Origin: Centroberyx gerrardi | Taxonomy: Eukaryota; Chordata; Actinopteri; Beryciformes; Berycidae | Assembly: GCF_048128805.1 (NCBI RefSeq) | Contig: NC_136016.1 | Span: 24,649,215-24,713,214 of the forward strand | Length of the DNA stretch: 64,000 nt | Direction: 5' to 3' | Shown here: one piece after another, positions 1-19,730 of the stretch | How the letters are laid out: each line of letters starts with the position of its first letter | Numbering within the stretch: the first letter of the stretch is position 1 | Program-made: the position numbers and the translations under genes | Notes under the pieces: model-generated | What the model saw: only the letters and a program-made list of their open reading frames with translations | What the model was told of the DNA's origin: nothing | Database searches by the model: none

Positions 1-7885
<7,885 letters not shown>

Positions 7886-8067
7886 CCTCTGAGCTGACCC
7901 AGCAAACAGCCAACCGACCAATCCAGAGCTGGCTCTCAGTGTTTTTCAACCAATCATGAACGCTTTGAAAAACCAAGCAACCAATAGCGGTGTGTGTCTG
8001 GGGCCACGCCTACTGCGTTAAGAACTTGTAATTACTACTACTACTACTACTCTCCCATGCTATTACA

Positions 8068-8102
<35 letters not shown>

Positions 8103-8365
8103 TGAAGGTCCATGTTCAACACTCTGGGAACTGAAGCTTCAACCCTTCCTTCATACTTTTCAGTTGTGTTTTTAATTTCTCTCCTTATCTCCATTTACTT
8201 CTCATCATCACAGATGTTTTATATTCTACTAACTCCATCGGTCGCTGCAGGTTACCGTAGTTCTGTTTCGTTGTGTTTGTTATTGATGGAATATTTTTTA
8301 AAATAGTATTTTGTCTCTATGTGTTTGACGTCAATTTTCAGAATAAAATTATTTTTAAAAGTTTT
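7886..8365 (+). promoter_or_regulatory. htra1: htra1 3' UTR and polyadenylation signal
   Basis: Non-coding sequence follows the stop, including a (CA)n tract near 8068-8100. The first good polyadenylation hexamer aataaa is at 8342-8347, followed by a T/GT-rich stretch, so the transcript probably ends near 8360. Confidence 0.7.
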
Positions 8366-9130
8366 GTCTTTTTTTCTTTCTTCGATGTCATAACTGTTGG
8401 TTTTAGTCTTGCTGTAGATCTGTGAGCCGCAGCAGGTTCTAATAAGATCCAGAGGAAGCTAATGAGAAGCAGCTGAGAGTTTTAATCCCTTAAGTGTTCC
8501 TTGAAGAACTCCACAAGTTTCATCCCTTCATAAAGGAGTTCCTCAAGGAACCTTCTGGGATCCCCTGTGGATCCAATCTGAAGACACAGAGCCTAGGTAA
8601 TCAATCCTGGTCTCGGGGGGGTCGGTGTTCTGCAGGTTTTTGTTCCTCTAGTGGTGGTTAACCCCTCACACCCTGACTTTCCCCTTAAATGTCCCTTTAA
8701 GTAGCTTCAAAGTAAAAAAAAAAAAGATGTTTTACGATAATGTTATGTCCATATTGTGTCTCTGCTGTTCAGCTCTTCACTGAAGCTCCAGCTGCTGAGA
8801 CTGAGAGAAATATTCAAACCAAGACGCTGCAGCATCACAGCAAATGGAAAAACTCAGATGTCTTGTTCTTCATTTTCGTTTCCCAGTAATTCAGCCTGAC
8901 ATGTTTGGTGTCTTTGGAAACCTTCGGATCTTGACTAGAATTTAAAATTCAAAGTTAAAGGGTGGGTCTGTGGGTTGGAACAACGCTTGGCCGCACAACA
9001 TGCGTTTGTAATGATGACCTCACCGGGGGGACGGTTTATTAATGAGCCTGACACCTGACACCTCATGTTTCCCTTAAGTTTCCCAACTTGAAGTTATGAG
9101 CAGTCATGGTGACATACCGCTGCCCTCCCA
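8366..9130. other. Intergenic, nothing recognised
   Basis: AT-rich unique-looking DNA with no sustained reading frame, no RNA gene and no clear transposon termini. Confidence 0.5.
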
Positions 9131-9131
9131 T

Positions 9132-9529
9132 GTTAAAGTCACAGTGAAATGAAAAATGACTTTTTCACCTTGTTAGCTAATTTCCCATGCCATAATATTC
9201 ACCTATTTAACAACAAATGCCAAAAAAAATTATATCAAAACCTCAGTCTTTCTCCTTCCTGAACAGTGTGTCTTTAACGGTGACATCATGCTGCACCAGG
9301 AAGTGTAAATAAAAACTCCAACCAATAAAACATCACAGATTTTTGAACAGTCCCGCCCCTCCGCCCCTCACATCCAATTAAAACTGCCTTTCTTTCCCTA
9401 ACTGATCTTCCATTGTTTTACACTTTTGAATGATGCCTCCCTGCGTTATGTCCCGCCCCCACTTCCTGTTTCAACAGGAAATACATCACATTAATGCTCT
9501 CAAAATGCCGTTTCATTGTGTCTTTAAGA
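9132..9529 (+). mobile_element. piggyBac-like MITE flanked by TTAA
   Basis: The element is flanked by ttaa on both sides. Its ends are agtcacagtgaaat and, reversed, agacacaatgaaac, so they are imperfect terminal inverted repeats. A second copy in opposite orientation lies at 37284-37687. Shared internal words include the ccaaccaataaaacat and cctgtt(t/g)(c/g)aacagga segments. TTAA target sites are typical of piggyBac. Confidence 0.65.
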
Positions 9530-9530
9530 G

Positions 9531-9595
9531 TGGCAGCACACTTAGACAGACTGTCCTGTAACCAGCAGATCACAGGTTTGATCCCTACAACCAAT
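9531..9595 (+). repeat. tRNA-like SINE head
   Basis: Contains gtggcagcacac, then the box-B-like aggtttgatccct about 45 bases on. No full cloverleaf can be drawn with confidence, so this is read as a degenerate SINE head rather than a tRNA gene. Confidence 0.4.
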
Positions 9596-10224
9596 CTGGC
9601 ATCAGCTAAACACTTAACATGTAAATACAAATAAAATAAAGAGTTGGTAGACAGAATATTTAACAAGAGGGGAGAAGTGAAGCCGGCGGAGATGTTTCCC
9701 CCAGCAGACAGTATCAGAGCCAGAGTTTATTATTGGACATGTCGCCCTCTAGTGACCAGCATGTATTACAACTTTGTCTCATCTGACTCTTTTACCCAGA
9801 GTGCTTTGCAACGTGTAAAACAGCTGGAAAAGCTTCAATTTGTAGATCTCCAACAATACAGTGTCCTACTCAAGTAGAAGTACTGTTACTTTTACTTAGG
9901 AGAAGTTAAAGTGTTAATTTAAAAGGTCCCACATTCTAGGCATTCAAATTATTCTCTATTTATATACGTACGTATATATATGATTACATTTGTTTAATGA
10001 AGACATTGTTCAAATTTGATTTTGTTCTAACTTTTTTTTTTAAATAGAGGATAAAGTGAGTGTGTGTGGAGCTCAGGTCAGAACCAGAAAACAACTGGAG
10101 ACAGAATTCAGTCATTTCTCAAACATCATGTTCTCCGTTTTATTATGTTGGCACGTTTTCCCTCCGCATAACCTCCTGTGGCATGACACACAGATCAGAG
10201 TGAGTTCAACACAGCATGACACAA

Positions 10225-10232
10225 TTTACTGG

Positions 10233-10269
<37 letters not shown>

Positions 10270-10270
10270 T
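10225..10270. repeat. (GT)n microsatellite
   Basis: A gt dinucleotide run in intergenic DNA. Confidence 0.9.
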
Positions 10271-10499
10271 GGGCCCAGTGAAGGGAGGACGTTACATAAC
10301 ACTCAGTTTATAGTCGGGCTGTTAGTGTTCTGTGAACAGTGCTATGAACCACTTACATTTTCAGTCATTTACATTAATTCACCCCTTAATTCATGCAAAA
10401 TCGCCCCAAAATTAGTTAAAGGGGGTGATTAATGGAGGAGATCTCATAAACAGCACCTTCATTTTTGACTTCTTACTTTATAATATAATGAAAAATTCA

Positions 10500-10870
10500 G
10501 GGATACAGGAACTTTCCATTAATAAAGATCCAGAAACAAATATGACTTCAACTGGAAGTTTTAATCCAACAATAAATGAACTGAGAGAGAAAGCTCTCAG
10601 GGCATTTTATGCGATAAAACGTCAAATTTACATCCAAATTCCAGTTAGAATCTGGTTCAAATGATTTGAATCATAGAACCAATTCTTCTTTATGGTAGTG
10701 AGGTGCGGGGCGCTCTTGCCCATCATACATCTTTGTAAAAGTATCCCGTAGGTCCACAGAAAAACTACAAACAATACCCGCAGACCTGAATTAGGTATAT
10801 TCCCATTAATCATAAAAATTTAAAAAAGAACAATTAAATATTGTCTCTCTCTCAAAAATAGCAACCCCCA
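10500..10870 (+). pseudogene. LINE reverse-transcriptase fragment (L1-like), degenerate
   Basis: Conceptual translation with frame breaks gives NELREKALRAFYAIKRQI, then PILLYGSEVRGA. This is the arrangement found near the end of the reverse transcriptase of L1-like LINEs (a Lxx(K/R)A..A...IK segment followed by xxLYGSExWG). Stops and frame changes make it non-functional. The preceding 10385-10440 resembles 4350-4440 in an htra1 intron. Confidence 0.55.
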
Positions 10871-10993
10871 CTCCAAAACTCCAATCAGTCCCAACAAAAT
10901 ACTTCAACAAATTCAGACATAAACATGAATTTGATTACATTAAAAATAATACTGATCCTGTTAGGGGAAACAGAGAGAGCAGCACTCTGACCC

Positions 10994-10994
10994 A

Positions 10995-11045
<51 letters not shown>
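10994..11045. repeat. (CA)n microsatellite
   Basis: An uninterrupted ac run just after the LINE fragment. Confidence 0.92.
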
Positions 11046-11048
<3 letters not shown>

Positions 11049-11252
11049 TCACAGAGCTTACTGCAAACACATGCACACAGACGCACATACATAGCTGCAC
11101 ACACATATAGTTTTATAGTTAGCTTATATAGTTATTAATACAGTATAGTTTTTACTTTTTTTTCCATGTATAATGGAACAATGATCTGTAAGAATTTGGG
11201 TGTCTAGGAGGGTGGGGGAGTGGTTTTTACTTATTTCATTTATTGAAATGGC

Positions 11253-11267
11253 CTTTCTCTCTCTCTG

Positions 11268-11362
<95 letters not shown>
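11253..11362. repeat. (CT)n microsatellite
   Basis: About 110 bp of ct repeats, starting with interspersed ctctgt units and becoming pure. Confidence 0.95.
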
Positions 11363-11365
<3 letters not shown>

Positions 11366-12640
11366 CAAAAATATAAACGCAACATGCAACAATTTAAGAT
11401 TTTACTTGGTTACAGTTCATATAAGAAAATAACTTGAGAGAAATTCTGGGCAAAGGAGAAATGCTCAGTAACAGGGAAGTAAACAAAGATTTGAGAGAAA
11501 TAAGCTTTTCATTGCAAATTGATGATGATTTTAGCATGTTAAAAACAGATTTTGTGAGATTCCAACCTGATTTCCACGTCCAGTGATTTGTTCAGGTGAG
11601 AGTAGAGGAGGGACAAAAAGTTCAGGATATCATCGATGATCCGACACTGGAAGTTATCTGATCATCTTCTCAGCCTGGAGCGATTCATGTTGGAAAAAGG
11701 GGAAAATGTTGAGGAGTTTGTAAAATATTTTTCTCTATTGAGTTAAATCTTTTAGGAACTCCATAACTGTAAACCTGTCAGTCGCTTGCTGTGGTTGCAG
11801 CTGTCGGAGATCAGGTGTTTTCTGTTTGGTTAATTGAGTTCTCATTGGACTGGAGGCCAGTGCTGCGTTCAGGTCGTGTCAGATTTACCGAAAATATGAG
11901 CTGCTAACTGGGAAAAAGTGTTCATGCCAGCCTTTTAGTGGTGATTACAAGCAGGACATTTGGGAATTTTATATTAATTGATTTCTCCCACTTGGAGACT
12001 TGGTAATACAAATCAAAATGATCAGATATATTCATACTGATACAGTCAAGTCTACTTATTTAAAATGAGTAATGTCTGCTGCAGTTTATGGATGATTTTA
12101 AATTCATAAACACAAATGAATTTGGACGTGGGCGTTCCAATGAATAAAACACGTGAACGCTTCAAAGTTACAGCAACAAGATGTCGTCCTGTTGATGAAC
12201 ATGAACGCAGCGCTGAAGCACAATCCTTCAACACTTTAAAAAAGTTAGGAACTGCTGAACAAAACATCTTCACAAACAAACCCTCACCTGTTAAAGACTG
12301 AGAAAACTTTATGAGCTGGACCAAAGGCACCAAACAAACCTTTGTCCTTAGAGAAATAAATTCAGATAATGTTCAGGTGCTTTCCAACAAACGTCCCAAC
12401 AGATGATGCCTTCACTTGCTCCTCGTAAGCTCCTGCTTCTGAGCTCATGAGTCATAAATACATCTTCCTGCATTAAAGTGCTTCTGGTCAGAAACAACAT
12501 CATGACCCCTGCAGCAAAGATAGTTTTCTGGTGGCTGTCGTTTTATTTTACAAACTTACAAAGAGAGGGAGCTGAGGATGCTTATGCCATTATCAGTGTG
12601 TCATCACTAATGAAGAGAAACATCTGTCTTTCATTTCTTT
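11363..12640. other. Intergenic, nothing recognised
   Basis: No exon-like reading frame with consistent splice sites and no transposon termini were seen. Confidence 0.45.
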
Positions 12641-12654
12641 TTGTAAGCACTGTT

Positions 12655-12890
12655 TGAGTAGGGAATAGACCAGAATGCACTGCAGCACGAGACAGGTTGG
12701 GTTCTGAATAAGGGACGACTCAGTTTTTCTAGACCGGAAAAACTCTCTACACTGTGTCTCTCTCTCTCTCCATCTACATGTAAAACCAGCAGCTGAAGTT
12801 CACGTCCCTTCTCAGGAGGTTGTCGAAAGGCATTCTGGGAAACGTAGTAAATCACTCACTGCAGTAGAAGCAGACGAGGCAGGTTGAGGG
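12655..12890. repeat. Dispersed repeat, copy 1
   Basis: Bases from gaccagaatgcactgcag through ggcattctgggaaacgtagt to gaggcaggttgaggg recur at about 20480-20740 inside a paat intron. The family is not recognised. The second copy has a local tandem expansion at its left end. Confidence 0.7.
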
Positions 12891-13268
12891 AAAACAGTAA
12901 AGTACACTTCATCACTGAATAACTGCTGGTGATAAATAACAGTGGAAGAGGATCTGAATGGAGTTTAATTTCGACCCGGTGGGATGAGATGTGAACGGAG
13001 CCGCTGACCTGATTTCTCCTGATTGACACAGCAGATTTTTTACCCAGAAGTCTCCTCTCCTCTGCTGACTCGGCGTCTTGTCCTCCACATGCCGACCAAA
13101 ACATCCGCAGACATCATTTTCTAATTTGGCGTCCTCTTTTATGTAACTGCTGACCCGGTTCTGCTTCTGACTCAGCGTTCGTCTGCAGCTGTCAGTTGTT
13201 TTCCACCTTGGCACTGAGCTCTTCACCTCTGTTTCACTTCAGATTTTGGGAAACAGACGTCTCCTCTG

Positions 13269-14629
13269 CACCCTTAAAAATAAAGATTCAAGGTAGAGCC
13301 CAAAGTGGTTCTTCACAGGAGAAGCTTTTAAAGTTCTTTACTCCCAGAACAACTGGTCACACCCACATGTTGAGGTCTACTTCTTATTTTATTTCATCCT
13401 TTGAAGAACCCAGAGGTAAAAGGTTCCCTGTAGAATTTAAGGGAATATTCCACTTAGTTTTAACATGGAGTTATTTATCTGAAAAGCAGAATATAATCTC
13501 CTCACCAAGATCAGATGCAGCTGGACCAGTTTGTAGCGTTCAGATTTTTTCTTCCCATTCATTTGAATGGAAACTGACATTGAACACGTTGGAGAACAGA
13601 TTCAGCATCAGATCTGCTGCTGTGAGTCCAGCTGACTGTCGGTCCGACGCTTCAGAACAGAATCTCACCAAACAGCTTTTTACTGATAGAAGAGAACAGA
13701 GGAGGGATACCATGTAGGAGAGATAGTTCCTGTTTGGGAGACCGGATCTACTTTTATTTTTAAAGGCCCCATATGGTGTAAAACAGGACTCCCCTTGCCT
13801 CTGTGATTATAAAGGAGTATCAAAAGTCTCAAAACGCACGGTCGCCAACTAAATCCACACAATCCATATTAGAAAAGCGAGCCTCTAAACGAGCCGTTTG
13901 GACTTCCGTAACTTTGTGGCGTCACAAAGGTTCGCTCATTATCATTTCTGTAAGAAATAATAGACTAACAAAGTGTTTTTTTCAAAGCGGTCGAGCGGTC
14001 GTCATCGTTTATTACCGGAGAGTTTTCCCTACCTGTAGCCGCCGGGCCGCGGCGTCTCACGTTTCACTCTCGAAACGGTTAGCCGATCGGAACGGAGGGG
14101 TCGTGAATATTAATGAGCCTTAAAGACACGGCGACAGAAACGGCCTGTTCTTGGTAAGGCTCAGAGAGATGCTGGAAAATGAACGTGGAGAAATGGATTG
14201 AGAGAGTTTTTGGTTCATGACACCACACACACAGCTTTGAATGGACAGAAAGACACAAAATAAAACTCTGGACAGTGGAGGATATGGAACTTTAAATATT
14301 AATTTTAGTGTAAAGCAAGAATAGAAATGCAAAATGTAGATGGATCCAGGATGTTTTGTTGTCTTACAGCAGGATCTGATGCTGAATCTGTTCTCCAACG
14401 TGTTCAATGTCAGTTTCCATTCAAATGAATGGGAAGAAAAAATTTGACCGCTACAAACTGGTCCAGCTGATCTGATCCTGGTGAGATTATATTCTGCTTT
14501 TCATGGCGGTCAAGAGACAAATAACCTCCATGTTAAACTAAACAGAATATTGCTTTAAAAAGCTTCTCCTACGGCATCACCGTGAAGAACTACTTTCGGT
14601 TCTGACTGTAACGTTTATTTTTCAGGGTG
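13269..14629. mobile_element. Long fold-back element, about 1.36 kb
   Basis: The ends are cacccttaaaaataaag and, reversed, caccctgaaaaataaac. Arms of about 330 bp (about 13269-13620 and 14370-14629) match in inverted orientation, for example ttcaagg..gaagctttt, the gaatgggaag and cattcaaatgaatgg segments, and the motif around acgttggagaacagatt. The core is about 750 bp. Within it, 13762-14130 looks like a separate insertion flanked by ttaa. Neither core nor arms encode a transposase. Confidence 0.7.
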
Positions 14630-15188
14630 CGCTGGCCTGGCCGCTGTGCTTCTGCACATTAGAAGACATGCAGCGACTTTGTTTTCTGTTTCTGACTCAG
14701 CCTGACTGGAATATCGCCTGTGTCGGTTTTATATTTTGGGGAAACTTCTGGCGTTTTGCTCTACTGGCCCGGCGGCTATTGTCCTCCAGATGAAGCATCC
14801 ACTCAAACATAATTCAACTTTATGTATTTTCTGACTCATTCGTACTGAATCATTGTTCCTGGAAGGCAGCGGGCGTGGCCGGCCGGCCGGTCGGGGGAAC
14901 GCGGCGCTGGAGCGACACCAAAGACACCAAACCGTCCGCCAGAATGTGTTCCCAACCGTTAGTTCTCCTACATCCTGAATTACTTTTGATATTTGACTTT
15001 TAAATATTGACACAAGCCCTTTGCAGAAGATTAGCCGTGCTTCTGTTTCATTGTTTTTTAAGTACATGAACTCATCTGTCTTTTTTTCCTCTCCACTTTT
15101 TGGAGAAAATAAGACGTTTCTGTGCAGACTTACATGCAAAGCGCCTGACAGTCCCACAGCTGTTTCTTATGGGATCTGAACCCTCAAC

Positions 15189-16581
15189 CTCAGCAGCAAG
15201 GGCGTAGGTTTGATTTTGACATTGGTAGGGACACAAATGGGGGAGGTCCGGAGGGGATGTAACCCCCACTGGAAGCTGAGGCATTTTACATTTATGATAG
15301 ACTTCTGACCGCCATTTCATGTCATCTAGATCAGTGATTCTCAACCTTTTTCATATCGAGGACCCCTAGTTTAGTCCACATTAGAGCCATGGACCCCCAT
15401 TTGATGAGATTTTGTCTCTCGGACCCAAATCTGAGAATACTTTTATTGTTAGATATGATTTTGATCCAGAATCCCATGACTGTCTGTATTGTAGGTAGAG
15501 AGATAACAGTGAAACTAAGATCAAAACAGTAATTCTTCTACATTCTGTAATTGTGTTAACTATTTGTAAATTAAATAATGCTGAAGTTTAACAATTCATC
15601 AATTTGCTGGGGACCCCCTGGAACCCCCTCAAGGACCGCTGGTGGTCCCCGGACCCCACGTTGAGAACCACTGATCTAGATAGTTATGGTAGCCAATACA
15701 CTCATTAACAGACACACAGACACAGGGAGTAGCACATTAATGAATCCTTTACTCAAATTTGCCAGCTGAATGGGACTTTGAAGAGCACATTTTGTTTTAA
15801 GGCAGGTACTGTAGTACTGTTGCCTATTCAAACCAACAATCTGTATTTACATTTAAAATAATAATAATAATAATAATAAGATATTGTAAACTATATCCAA
15901 ACCCTACATACAAACAGCTGAGTGTCCACTGCCTTGCTCCTATTTGAAGGAGCCAAACACATGCCTACGCCTGTCATTAACAGAGATGAACTGTTGGCAT
16001 ATTTGTTTTACATCAGTGTTGTCCAGTGTGGCAACATCAGCACTGTTCAATCTCACTTGTGATATGTAGGCTGCTTACGGTCGTCACTCGTCACAGACGC
16101 ACGCGACACGGTACTTAAATAAACTAACTTTAATGGCTAAACACAACTGTTACTAATATAAAATAGGATGGAGTCTTCACTCGCATGCTCGCCGGTAGGC
16201 GGAGTTTTGGCTCTTCTTGCCCACAGCATTTCATACGTTAGCAAGAAATGGCAAAGCCAATCAGCGATTTTTTGGGGGGGTTAGGGAGGCGGTGTCACGC
16301 CAATTTTTATCCGGGTGACGCAATAACATTCTAAAACAGCTGTTATACTAAAGTTTCGTTACAGCGTCCGTTGCTATGCCGACACGGGACACCGATGCAC
16401 TACACCAATGCAGCGGGACTCGTAGTAGAGAACGCGATCTGTTAACATTGACTAGACACTGACGGACAAAACAACGTTTATTGTCAATCAAAATAATTGC
16501 TAGGGACATTTCAGAGTCGCTTGATATTGGTAGGGACACGTCCCTACCGTCCCTACCCAATTCTACGCCCTTGCTCAGCAG
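15189..16581. mobile_element. hAT-like non-autonomous element with perfect 8-bp TSD
   Basis: The element proper is 15197-16573 (1377 bp). Its termini are caagggcgtag and ctacgcccttg, inner inverted similarity continues (attggtagggac / gtccctaccc), and it is flanked by the duplicated octamer ctcagcag (15189-15196, 16574-16581). It sits inside a tRNA-type SINE; the uninterrupted version of the same site is at 16855-16900. Another element (15332-15673) is nested in it. Confidence 0.88.
15324..15681. mobile_element. hAT MITE, copy 1, with perfect 8-bp TSD
   Basis: The element is 15332-15673 with ends cagtgattctcaacc and ggttgagaaccactg-type inverted termini (right end gttgagaaccactg), flanked by atctagat on both sides. 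It is non-coding. CAGTGGTTCTCAACC-type ends with 8-bp duplications are characteristic of hAT elements. Related copies are at 17874-18236, 49991-51224, 62688 onward, and inverted at 63330-63550. Confidence 0.92.
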
Positions 16582-16930
16582 TGTTAGTGCCTTGCTCCAA
16601 ACACAACCACCTCACCTCCTCTTTCTCCTTTCTACTCTGGATTTGAAGCCCTTCAGCACGTCCCAGAGGGATTTCATCAGATTTCAACTTCATTTCAGCA
16701 CGTTCCAAACCGATTCCATCAGATTTCAGCACAGATCATAATATAATTATACCATAAAAATATTTTTCTCTGGTGAGTTAAATCTTTTGGGAACTCCATA
16801 ACTGTAAGCCTTCCTTCTCTCTGCTGACAGTCCCACGGCTGTTTATTATGGGATTTGAACCCTCAACCTCAGCAGTGTTAGTGCCTTGCTCCAAACACAA
16901 CCACCTCACCTCCTCTTTCTCCTTTCTACT
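16575..16930 (-). repeat. tRNA-derived SINE copies
   Basis: On the minus strand 16830-16930 reads ggagcaaggcactaacac, then box-B-like gggttcaaatcccat. The same sequence, split by the 1377-bp hAT insertion, lies at 15150-15196 plus 16574-16640. Confidence 0.65.
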
Positions 16931-16964
16931 CTGGATTTTATATATTTTTTGGTTTTTATACCAT

Positions 16965-17035
16965 GGAAAGCACTTTGTAACTTGGTTTTGAGAAGTGCTA
17001 CAGAAATAAAGTTTATTATTATTATAAATAGTGTT
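16965..17035 (+). repeat. LINE 3' tail with (ATT)n
   Basis: The sequence gcactttgtaacttggtttt, then aagtgct..aaataaagtttatta ending in an (ATT)n run resembles the 3' ends of fish L2/Maui-type LINEs. No coding part is left. Confidence 0.5.
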
Positions 17036-17873
17036 TGTATGAAGGGATTCTATATTTAATCTTCAATAAAAGGCTGCATGCATTTAATTTTTAGTGCAGT
17101 ATAAATATATTTTATTTTCAGTGCAGTCATTAAAAACCGTCTGGTTAATGTACATCACAGCTAAAACAGTCAATTCAACAGTTTACAGTAGACAAGCTTC
17201 ATGTTACAGACATTATGGAAACAATACAGTGTTTTCAAACAGTTTCACCCTGTATATGAATTAATTCATGAATTAATTTATGTATATTTTCCTGTCTAAG
17301 CGACTCGTCCCTTCAGTGATTATAAGACGCCAAGAACAAAAACATACTGTATTCATTTATGACTTCCTCCTCCATTATTTTACATTCATAACGGGTAAAA
17401 GAAAAAGAAAGAATAGAAAAGAAAGATCAATCAACATGCAGGACTTAGACTCCTGTAACAGGTGTAAGTCTATTAATTCTGACTTTCTGTTGCTCTTTTA
17501 TGGCTGAAACCCAAACTGATGCGAACTGAACTCGTTAGTCGTCATTATATCTCCTGCAGCTGTTCAGATCAGGTGATAAACAGGTTACAGTGCAGACTGT
17601 GAATGTGGAAAGCGTTATTACTCAGGATTCAACCAGTGACAGTTTTACAGAAACAACAAGGAAGAAGACTTGAGAGAAAATGACAGGCGAGGGGGGAAAG
17701 TCAGTGTGTGTTTACATGCACATCAATATTTAGACTATTGGGGATAAATTAGTTTTCTGCTGAGGAAGCATCACATCCTGTCAACAAAAACCTGGAGAAG
17801 CTCATGTTCCTGTTAGTTTAAAGCTTTTCTTCATGTTTCTGTCAGTGAATGGTCTGTTTTGTGTCTGTTAGAG
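17036..17873. other. Intergenic, nothing recognised
   Basis: AT-rich sequence with no supported gene, repeat termini or RNA. Confidence 0.45.
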
Positions 17874-18244
17874 CAGTGATTCTCAACCTTTTTCATATCA
17901 AGGACCCTAATTTAGTCCACATTAGAGCCACAGACCCCCATCTGATGAGATTTTGTCTCTCAGACCCAAATCTGAGAATATTTTTTATTGTCAGATATGA
18001 CAATAATATGATATGATATGAAGATTTTGTCCAGAACTCCATGACTGTCTGTACTGCAGGTAGAGAGATAACAGAGAAACTGATCAGAACAGTCATTCTT
18101 CTACATTCTCTAACCGTGTTAACTTCTTGTAAATGAAATAATGCTGAAGTTTAATAATTCATCAGTTTGCTGGGGACCCCCTGGAACCCCCTCAAGGACC
18201 CCTGGTGGTCCCCGGACCCCATGTTGAGAACCGCTGTGTTAGAG
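17866..18244. mobile_element. hAT MITE, copy 2, with perfect 8-bp TSD
   Basis: The element is 17874-18236, from cagtgattctcaacc to gttgagaaccgctg, flanked on both sides by tgttagag. Same family as 15332-15673. Confidence 0.92.
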
Positions 18245-18744
18245 GGAAGTTAGACTCTTTGTTTGTTCTGGTGGACAGATCTCTCTCTCGGTCCGAGGAT
18301 CAGCTGATCAGATTTTGCTGCTGATTTCCACTGTTAGACGATTTCCGTTTTTTAGCCTTAACCATCATGCTGCGTTCAGGTGTTGCTGGGAAAGTCCGAC
18401 ATCCGGGACTTCCAAGGCGGCTGCTAAACAGCGTTGCTTTCACGTGCGATTTAGTCGGAAAATCAAACCAGGAAATCAAACGCTAAACAAACAGAAACCG
18501 TTCTGGAGGCTGCAGCTTTGTTTAGACTCTGCTGACAGACTTCTGGTTTAACGTGACTTTGCATGTTAGCAGATGTCGTTAGGATTATCATGATGTTAGT
18601 TTTGCCGCAGTCCCACCTCTTCTTCTGCTGTTCCTCCGTCAGCGTCCCGACCGCAGTGTCACAGGGGGGGCGATGAGGCCTCCAGGTAAACACGTTACGT
18701 TTTAGTCTTTTTTTATGTTTTCTGGATCTTTCCGGTTCATGACC

Positions 18745-18943
18745 TCACTGCGGGACGGGGGTCTGGGCGGTGCGCGGCGGCTCCGAGGCTCCGCCCGTCA
18801 AGCCGGGCGCGGCTCCCTGACCGAGCGCGCTCAGTAAGGCCGTCTCCAGCTTCTGCTCCAGAGCGTCCAGCCGGCGGTCGATGTGCTCCTTCAGCCTCTG
18901 CTCCATCTGCTCCAGACGACGCTCCATGGCTGAGTCCAACTCC
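18745..18943 (-). CDS. paat: paat last exon (C-terminal helix)
   Basis: Sixty-six codons including the stop encode ELDSAMERRLEQMEQRLKEH and more, a charged amphipathic helix matching the MELMEKKL..IDQRIHELQ region of human PAAT. It joins exon 7 by completing a tgg codon. The acceptor is preceded by an uninterrupted run of 37 C on the coding strand. Confidence 0.9.
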
Positions 18944-18946
18944 CTG

Positions 18947-18985
<39 letters not shown>

Positions 18986-19698
18986 GGAGGAGGAGGAAGA
19001 GGAGGAGGAGGAGGGAGGAGAAGGACAGAAGGTATTACACGCCATTTGACTAGAGCTTTTATCCAGAGCGCCTCACAGCACCACGACAACATGAGAAATC
19101 CACCATTTAAAAACAGACTCCTCCTCTAACAACACGACTTGTGTTAAAGTCCATTATGGGGAAGAATTAAAGTTTATATTCATTTTAACACCTTTAAAAA
19201 CAGTTCTGTTTTTGAGGATAGAATCATCTGTGAATTTGAAATATTGACTGATGAAATTTAGGACGCAGAACTGTTCTGCTGTGTATCTCAGGTTAGCAGT
19301 TCAGAGTATTATGGGATATGAGTTACATCCTACAGTAGATATGAAGAAAATATGAAAAAAAATTAGACATGAGCAGCAAATCAGAACTGAGCCTGAAATG
19401 TGAATGTAGCCAGAGAAAGAAAGAACGAAAGAAAGAAAGAGAAAAAAGAAAGGAAGGAAGCAACAAACAAAAGAAGGAAGAATGAAAAAGAGAGGAAGGA
19501 ATAAATGAAGAAAGAAAGAGAGGGAAAGAGGGAAGGAAGAAAAAGAAAGAAAGGAAGAAAGAGGGAAAGAATGGAAGAAAGAAGGGAATAAAGGAAGGAA
19601 GAAAGAAAGAAAGAGTGAATGAGCTGACTCATGAACAGCAGAGCCACATCACAGACAAACACCAAATATAAACACAGACTCAGCAGGACATTAACCTC

Positions 19699-19730
<32 letters not shown>

